Shown here one piece after another: positions 58,093 to 64,000 of a DNA stretch of 64,000 bases. How positions within the stretch are numbered: position 1 is the stretch's first letter; each line of letters opens with the position of its first letter. The position numbers and the translations under genes are program-made. The DNA is from Viola odorata. Its lineage: Eukaryota; Streptophyta; Magnoliopsida; Malpighiales; Violaceae. The notes beneath the pieces are model-generated. The model did no database searches and had not been told where the DNA came from. It saw only the letters and a program-made list of their open reading frames with translations. Where the stretch lies: contig OY829539.1 of assembly GCA_963691705.1 (NCBI GenBank), positions 41,239,656-41,303,655 on the forward strand, in the 5' to 3' direction.

Positions 58093-58698
58093 TTGCTTAT
58101 TCTTTCCTTTTGCAACATTGAAGACTATATTCCGCATTCTCGAGATTTGCCGAGAGGATCAAGGCGAAACGTTGTAGATGGGGATCGCCACTTGTCGCTC
58201 AAGAAGATATCTCTTATCTTCAAGACCTTCGAGAGTGCTTGTTTTTTGGACTCAGAATCGCCTTCGGAACAAAGGCTTCGGGTTCAGTGGCGTCTTAGGA
58301 ATAAAAGCTTCATGAACTCAGAGGCGTCTTCAGAACAAAAGACCTCAGACTCAGAGGCATCTTCTATTCTTCAGGAGGCCATCAAAGACATATTTAAGTC
58401 TGACTCCGCTCCATTGAAGTTGAAGGCTGGGACTTTCTGACTCAAGTTGACTCTTACCTCACAAGGAGAGAGAAATGCACGAGTCGTCTTCCTTCACCTA
58501 AATTTCAGCTAGTTGCAAGGTGATCTTCAAGGTACTGATGAGAACATCCAGAAGCTTTCCGCAGAATAGGAAGAATGGAAAAGGAAAGAGACCGTCACTA
58601 CAACTGAAGTTAAAGCGATTGATCGTGAGAGGGAAGAGCTTAGGCATACTTTCTTTCAGATAGCAGACTTGGAAGACATAGTGACAACCTTGATGTAG
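58093..58698 (+). pseudogene. Antisense ORF relic of element D
   Basis: Plus-strand frame 58093-58440 continues in the same phase to a TAG at 58696-58698, with stops at 58438, 58489 and 58567. The first part has Ser/Glu-rich SEASSEQ repeats. The last has a heptad-like segment (LQGDLQGTDENIQKL, then EVKAIDREREELRHTF), a coiled coil. It resembles the C-terminal part of antisense accessory proteins such as gene c of element B in style only; homology was not shown. Confidence 0.4.
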
Positions 58699-58749
58699 TC
58701 TCTTTCTCTCTCTCTTTTTCGAGAACATATTTATTTTGTTCATTTATTT

Positions 58750-59000
58750 AGTCGTACACAGTTTATACTCTTGCGGGCCAGGAGTCATGTGATGATTTTT
58801 TTTTTGATGTGACTGCACTTGAAATATGTCAAGTTGCCTACGTACCTTCAAAGAAGAAGGATCAAGTCATGATGTAGTTCAATTATTTTATTTTATTTTT
58901 TGGTCGTACACAGTTTATACTCTTGCGGGCTAGGAGTATTTTCTTCTTCTTTTTTTGTTTGTTTGGATTTGTAGTTTACCCTCTTGCAGCTAGGAGTAGC
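58750..59000. repeat. Direct repeats with TACACAGTTTATACTCTTGC
   Basis: GTCGTACACAGTTTATACTCTTGCGGG(C/C)(C/T)AGGAGT occurs at about 58752 and 58904, and a degraded version (AGTTTACCCTCTTGCAGCTAGGAGT) at about 58972. In the 3' region of D. Confidence 0.6.
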
Positions 59001-59011
59001 GGCGATGATTT

Positions 59012-59578
59012 CTAGGCATAGAAGCGCTTCAAGACCCTTCCGTTGATAGGTCTGTTGTGTAATCCGTTAACTTCTTCCAATTTATCAATTGTGGCTTGCC
59101 CCCTTTCCTCGAATATTGGCGGAGCTAGCTCTAGTTCATCTTCATCTGACACTTCCTTAACAGAAGCACAATTAGCATCCTCAACCTCCATGTCTTCAGC
59201 ATTGTAGAAGAATCGTCGTGCAACACTTTTTCTCTTCTGCTTCTGCCTTTTGGACTTTCCATTTTGGTTCAGGATATTAGGTCCTAGCCATGTGAAGACG
59301 GACTTCTTCTGTGGCGCTGTTGGAAGTTCAGGCTCCAAGGAAGCTTTGTCTCCTAACCTGTAAAAAATAGAGACCCTAGCCGCTTCTCCTTGGATACGGC
59401 TAAATACGGGAAGCTTCTCCTCCTTAGAGGTCTCTTTGTCAACGTCGCATATTTGTATCATAATTGGGTTCGCGGAGGCCTTTTTGACTTTGATCTTGGC
59501 TGGAGGATCTTGTAGAAAACCGAGCCCGAACCTTTGCCTTTCTGTAGATGGTTTTCCGATAGAAAGAACCGCATCCAA
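59012..59578 (-). pseudogene. Protease-RT linker of D fused in frame to the integrase C-terminal tail
   Basis: 188 codons. The start resembles the region after the gypsy protease (SIFYRLGDKASLEP..., acidic stretch DEDELELAPP, then ATIDKLEEVN), which normally leads into RT. Here the next residues are GLHNRPINGRVLKRFYA and a stop, the pattern of the very end of Tat-type integrase. The join lies near 59065. So a deletion removed RT, both RNase H parts and integrase yet kept the frame. Confidence 0.6.
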
Positions 59579-59882
59579 GTCACCAAGTTGACGAGGTTCA
59601 CCTTTTTTGTACCCAGTATTCTCAAAGTGTCTTTAGACTTTTGGGTCATACCATCCTCGGTTGCGTCCTTTTGATCCTTCATTTTTTATATCTTCGTATC
59701 TTGTCTCCTCGGAAGCTTCCAGCTTGGATGGTCTCGGGACCAATGTTGAAATCATGGGAATAGGGAGAGTCATACTCTTCTTTAAAGCCTCTACCCCTTT
59801 AGTGATGGCGGTTTTCGAAAGTGAAGCCTCTATGAATACAGGTGCTGCCCTTATGGCAGAAGAGGAGCTTTCTTCATTCCTC

Positions 59883-60629
59883 TTACATTCTGGTGCAAAG
59901 ATGGGAAAAGGCTTCTGAAGGAATCTTTTCTTCTGAGAAGAATTTTACATCTGCAAAATGTGACTCTTCCTCGCTGAATGGATTGGTTTCTCCCTTAACA
60001 CATTTTACCTCTCCATTGCGAATGAATTTGAGGCATTGGTGCCAACTTGAAGGGATAACTCCATTCTCATGTAACCAAATCCTTCCAAGAAGAAACTGGT
60101 AGGATGTTCTAGCATCAATCACATGAAAAAAGACAGTAGATACCAATTCTTTGATCTCTAGCTTCACTCGAATCGCGCCAATAGTGGCTTGACCCTTCTG
60201 ATTAAAACCTTGGATAACCAACTTACTTTTGGAAAGTTCAGACATGGCGATTCCTAGTTTCTTCATTGTATGGATGGGCATAATGTTGACCGCTGACCCT
60301 TGATCCACAAGTATCCTTCTGACCTTTTCTTCTCGAATGTAACCTGCAACATAAAGAGGTCTGTTGTGCAAACGAGATCCTAGTAGCAAGTCATCGTCAG
60401 TGAACGTGATTGCATTGAAGCACTCGGCGTAAGATGGTTGATCAACAACTTTCAACAATCTTTCCTTGTATCTGGTTGGATCTACCAATGCTTGTACTAG
60501 TGACATCCTGACCTCTGACGGGAGATTAAGGGTTTCGGCTAAAGAGACGTTTGATGGAACCTCTTTCAACCTTTTTATGACATTTTCATCCTCCTGATCA
60601 GACTCTTCAGCTTGCTTCATGCTGACCAT
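59883..60629 (-). pseudogene. Aspartic protease region of element D
   Basis: 248 codons. Active site DQGSAVNIMP at about residue 109-118, preceded by RPLYVAGYIREEKVRRILV, then GFNQKGQATIGAIRVKLE and TSYQFLLGRIWLHENGVIPS, the conserved retropepsin-fold LLGR block. The N-terminal LPSEVRMSLVQALVDP segment is typical of this gypsy group. Frames upstream (60888-61118) and downstream are broken by stops and shifts. Confidence 0.8.
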
Positions 60630-60887
60630 GTGGACTACTGCACAGTCTTCATGATATTGCTCTTCTGGAAAATACTCTTCAATAGTTATTACCCTTCATT
60701 CTTTAGACATCTCTGGTTGTTTGCCCAGAAGACCCCACCCTTCTTGCTGGACATCATGATTTTGAGTAGAGGCACCTTAAGAGTATTTTGAGGATGACTT
60801 TCTCTTTGGAAGAACCTTCTTATTCTTCTTTCTTCTAAAGGTTGACCACCCATCGTTAACTTCATCTTCGGACTCAGAGCTTGTTTC

Positions 60888-62750
60888 CTAAATATCTAAG
60901 TCATCAGTCATCAACTCGTACAACCTTGACCCATAAGGGTTTCCTATATTTGGCATCCCTGGGTAAGCATAGGTGACCTTGACTTCTCCACCTGTGCTGA
61001 ACTTTATAGGGACTGCCCCCTTCGGTAATTCAGCTGTCAATATCGTTGGTTGTGAGGCGACCGTTCTCTGTCTCAAAGCTTGCGACAATGGAATAAGATC
61101 AAATGACCCCGAATGCAATCATAGTTGGTGTAGCATCATTCTTTGCAATGGTTGTGATGTAATTGGCATCTACAACATCTTCATCATCGAGTTTTATTTT
61201 TCCTTCCTTGTCCAAACGAACGATGAGGTCTTTAAGGACAAAATACTTATCTACCGGATGACTGATGATCCGATGATATTTGCAATACCTGGGGTTGTCG
61301 ACCTGGTTCACTTCTTCTGGGCGCTTTAATGGCGGAAGCTCGATCAATTTTTGTTCAAGAAGTTGGTCCAGGATGTCAGAGACTTCCGAGTCTAAGAATG
61401 GGTATCCCCTTTCTTCACGTTCCTTTAGGGTCCTTCTTTGAGCTTTAAAAGGCTTGTACTCGGTCTTGACTTGCTTTGCCTCTTCTTTTCTTTGGATCTC
61501 TTTGAAGGATATTTTCGCAGGTGTCGCGGTGACTACCATACTTTCCCTCCTTTTACTAGTCTTCGGGTCTTTACTTACTTCTTCCTTTTCACGAGAGCCA
61601 TTTGGAAAGTAACTCCCATGCCTTTGGATTTGAATTTCCAAATCATGAGCTCTAGTTGCAAGTTCTTCGAATGTGCGGGGCATGTTCGCCTTCAAGTTGT
61701 AGAGCAGTCCCCAATGCATGCCTTAGACACACATGTCGATTGAAGATGACTCACTGATCCTTTCTTTGCAATTAAGGACCAAGTTCCTCCATCTTTCGAT
61801 GAACTCCGTGACAGGTTCATCTTTTCTTTGTTTTGTTCCAGCCAGTTCAGGTAGGCCGACAATCCGTCGAGTGCTGTAAAAGCGAGTTAAGAAGTCTCTT
61901 TCCAGTTGGTCCCAACTATCAATAGACCCAGGCCTGATATCAGTGTACCATTCAAAGGCCACGCCTTTCAGTGATTGAATAAATTACTTCACCATCATAT
62001 CTCCATATGTTCCTGCATTGTTGCAAGTTTCTATGAAGTGAGCGATGTGTTGTTTAGGGTTCCCTTTCCCTTCGAACTGCTGGAATTTTAGAGGTTGATA
62101 CCCCAAAGGCAGCAATAGTTCATCTATGCGCCTTGAGTAAGGCTTTGCATACCCGAGAGAGGATTGCGAAGCTCCTCCATATTGATCACGGATAGTGTCA
62201 GCAATCATCATCTGCAGTTGTTGAACTGTCAGATCTGTCACAGTGTTGTTGTTGTTGTCATTCAAATTATTCACCGTGGTGAAGTCTTCATGGTATTTCA
62301 TCTGCCGTTCTTGCTCAGCATTCTCATCACCAGTAGACCCTCCACTAGAGTTTAGATTATTTTATGGGCCTGGTTGACTTGCCAACTTAGTTGTCAAGAA
62401 AGTTATTTGGTCATCTTTCTCTGACATAGCTTTTGTCAAATTTTTAATTGCTATGGTCATCTCTTGAAAACGAGCCTCAACATCTGGGCAGCGTCGATGG
62501 CTATCACCGCAGCAAAGGATTCAGAGGACTTAGAGCTATAGTCTGCCCAATTCCTAGTTGGAGTGTTTTCAGAAGCAATTCCAGCATCAGATTCTCCACT
62601 CGGGTGATAGTCATAGTAGGAACCCTCAGATCTTGTCTGGACCCCTTTGGCGACCTTTCTTCTTGGTTTTTTCCTACGAGAAAATTTCTTCAATGGTGAC
62701 ACCAACTGGGGCCTTCCAGCTCTAGCGCGAGCACGTGTTGCCAGAAGACC
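60888..62750 (-). pseudogene. Gag of element D, fragmented
   Basis: Pieces on the minus strand in order: 62705-62457 (basic N-terminus), 62301-61984 (ELLLPLGYQPLKFQQFEGKGNP, HIAHFIETC), 61962-61723 (WYTDIRPGSIDSWDQLERDFLTRFYSTRR, FIERWRNL: the Gag domain core), 61719-61099 (FEELATRAHDLEIQIQ, CKYHRIISHPVDKYF: the Cys/His motif with the final Cys replaced) and 61118-60888. At least four stops or frameshifts separate them. The gene is dead. In the family, Gag forms the virus-like particle. Confidence 0.8.
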
Positions 62751-62872
62751 TTTTTGAAGATCTTAAAGTGCTTCAGAAAAGGAGTCGCTGGTTTGACTTC
62801 TAATCAAACGATTCATCGTTGGATCTTGATTTGAGGAGTGTGTTTCAAGAGATGAGAGGAGAGTAGTGTCCC

Positions 62873-62890
62873 ACTGGGCGTGCCAAAGAT
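62873..62890 (-). other. Primer-binding site of element D
   Basis: Minus strand, a few bases inside the 5' LTR: TTGGCACGCCCAGTGGGAC. It begins with TGG as expected for pairing with a tRNA 3' CCA. The tRNA was not assigned. Confidence 0.6.
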
Positions 62891-62891
62891 T

Positions 62892-63676
62892 TGTACACAC
62901 AATTTTTCCTAAAATAGGAGAAAATTACACGTGTCAAATTACAAATGACGAACGTAGAGTAAAAGTGGTTCTTCTTCTCTTGATTCCTCTGATTAATGAA
63001 TCGATCTTCACTCCGGATTTGGATTTGAACTTGAGTTTGATGGATGATGGACTGGCCTTGAATCAGCTTGCGGTCCGCGAATGATTTGAGAAGAAACTGG
63101 CCTTGAATCAACTTGTGGCTTCTGCTTGATTTGATTTGAGAAGAAACCGACTTTGAATCAGCTTGTGGCTTCTTCTTGATTTGATTTGATGTAGTTGAGA
63201 GATAAACGGCCTTGAATCAGCTTGTGGCTTCTCCTTGGTGGTTGAGAGAGAACCGGCCTTGAATCAGCTTGTGGCTTCTCCTTCTTTCTTGAAGACGATC
63301 TGCTTCAGTTCTTGATCTTCGCAACACTTCTTCTCTCCAAGAATCTCCTCCTCCTTTCTCCTTCTAAGGAGACCTCTATTTATAGGCTAATAAGGATGAT
63401 CTTAAGGTGGAAAGACGACACATGTCTTCATCTCATTGGTCTAGTTTGTAACCGACGTTATTAATTAATTTGCACATTAATTAATAATTACATATTAATT
63501 AATTTGACATTTATTCAAATTAATAAAATATTAGATGAATTTTATTCCCTCCAAATATGAGCTTGCTGGTGGGCTTCGACCAAATAAGCTTCATGAATTT
63601 CGGTGAATGGGCTTCGTGGTTTTTTTAATAAACTGAGCCGAATATTCTAAGACGAGCCGAAATTTTGGTGTCTACA
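62892..63676 (-). repeat. 5' LTR of element D
   Basis: 785 bp, partner of 49587-50324, with one more copy of the CTTGAATCAGCTTGTGGCTTCT repeat unit (about 63239-63285). Minus-strand TATA box at about 63385-63376. Confidence 0.9.
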
Positions 63677-63681
63677 ACTAT

Positions 63682-64000
63682 TTTTTTTAACAGTTGAGAT
63701 TATATTAAACTAACGGATAAAAAGTTAAAACCAATAAAAAAAATGAGACTGTTAAAATTAAATTAAAAAGATTTGAGGATAAATTGGATAGTCAATTCGT
63801 GCAAATACAAAAATTCAGTGACGAAATGAAGAATTTTTAGAAAGATTAGTGACTAATTGTTTTTTGTTTTTGCCCAAAAGATAATTTTGAGTTTAGACTA
63901 TACTAGTATAGAAAAGAAAGAAAAGGGAAAGAAATAACTAAAACAGACGTAAAGAAAAAAAGAAATACACTTCAGTTACATTCCCAAGTGGCCCACGGAA
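63682..64000. other. AT-rich sequence right of element D
   Basis: Rejoins 49581 when D is removed. No gene seen. Confidence 0.4.

Larger units (their letters stand above)
49587..63676 (-). mobile_element. 14-kb Ty3/gypsy element D (gag-protease only), with nested hAT
   Basis: LTRs at 49587-50324 and 62892-63676, ends TGTA...TACA, flanked by ACTAT (49582-49586, 63677-63681). On the minus strand: 5' LTR, primer-binding site, gag, protease, a linker fused to the integrase tail, a 3' region with tandem repeats and an antisense ORF relic, polypurine tract, 3' LTR. RT, RNase H and integrase are deleted. Without the hAT (5.9 kb) D is about 8.2 kb. LTRs differ at roughly 4% plus a 45-bp repeat-unit indel. 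The lineage looks Tat-like from the gag and protease style, but without RT this is uncertain. Confidence 0.85.

Noticed and set aside
1..64000. tRNA, rRNA or organelle-derived genes
   Set aside because: None recognised by eye on either strand; a covariance-model scan was not possible here.

Overview
This is a nuclear window from a flowering plant, most likely a eudicot. The evidence is three spliced plant host genes, plant-specific retrotransposon lineages (Athila-like and Tat-like Ty3/gypsy), a zf-BED hAT element, a Mutator-like element and a PIF/Harbinger-type family. The species cannot be named from the sequence. Only about 5 kb is host gene space; most of the rest is nested transposons, many with target-site duplications (TSDs) that fix their ends to the base.

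1-30000: one Athila-like element (A2) entering from the left. It holds the end of pol (3-308), a 647-codon third ORF (21110-23029, one stop) and a 3' LTR (24728-30000). Inside it sit: A1 (688-4058, same family, internally deleted, TSD CACCT); B (4240-21074, a 16.8-kb Tat-like element on the minus strand, TSD CCCAT); a 493-bp PIF/Harbinger-type MITE (24878-25370, TSD TTA); and a 3.2-kb solo LTR (26206-29425, TSD ACGCC). B is itself split in gag by a 1.1-kb solo LTR (19096-20208, TSD ACAGA). B carries four genes antisense to gag-pol with their own TATA boxes. Two of these are paralogues sharing an intron position, and one has an intact reading frame of about 679 codons.

30001-31283: a decayed LINE 3' end whose poly-A ends 65 bp before the start codon of the next gene. 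31348-33426: a three-exon gene for mitochondrial ribosomal protein mS34. 34394-35976 and 47395-48248: two PAR1-like secreted Cys-rich protein genes, a tandem duplication now split by about 11 kb of transposons. Those include a LINE relic, copia LTR pieces, a roughly 600-bp foldback, a Pack-type element carrying exon pieces of a UAP56-type helicase gene and a histone H2A gene (40796-43560, TSD GTA), and a 2-kb MULE with long TIRs (43736-45740, 10-bp TSD).

49587-63676: D, a second Ty3/gypsy element on the minus strand (TSD ACTAT). Its gag and protease are decayed and RT to integrase has been lost through an internal deletion. It also keeps an antisense ORF relic and contains a 5.9-kb hAT element (51018-56945, TSD AAATTAAT) with a nearly readable transposase gene.

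Likely order of events: the LINE landed beside mS34, A2 landed in the LINE, A1, B, the solo LTR C and the MITE landed in A2, and F landed in B. D and its hAT are an independent pile. LTR pairs differ by about 2% in B (11 substitutions counted by eye) and about 4% in D.
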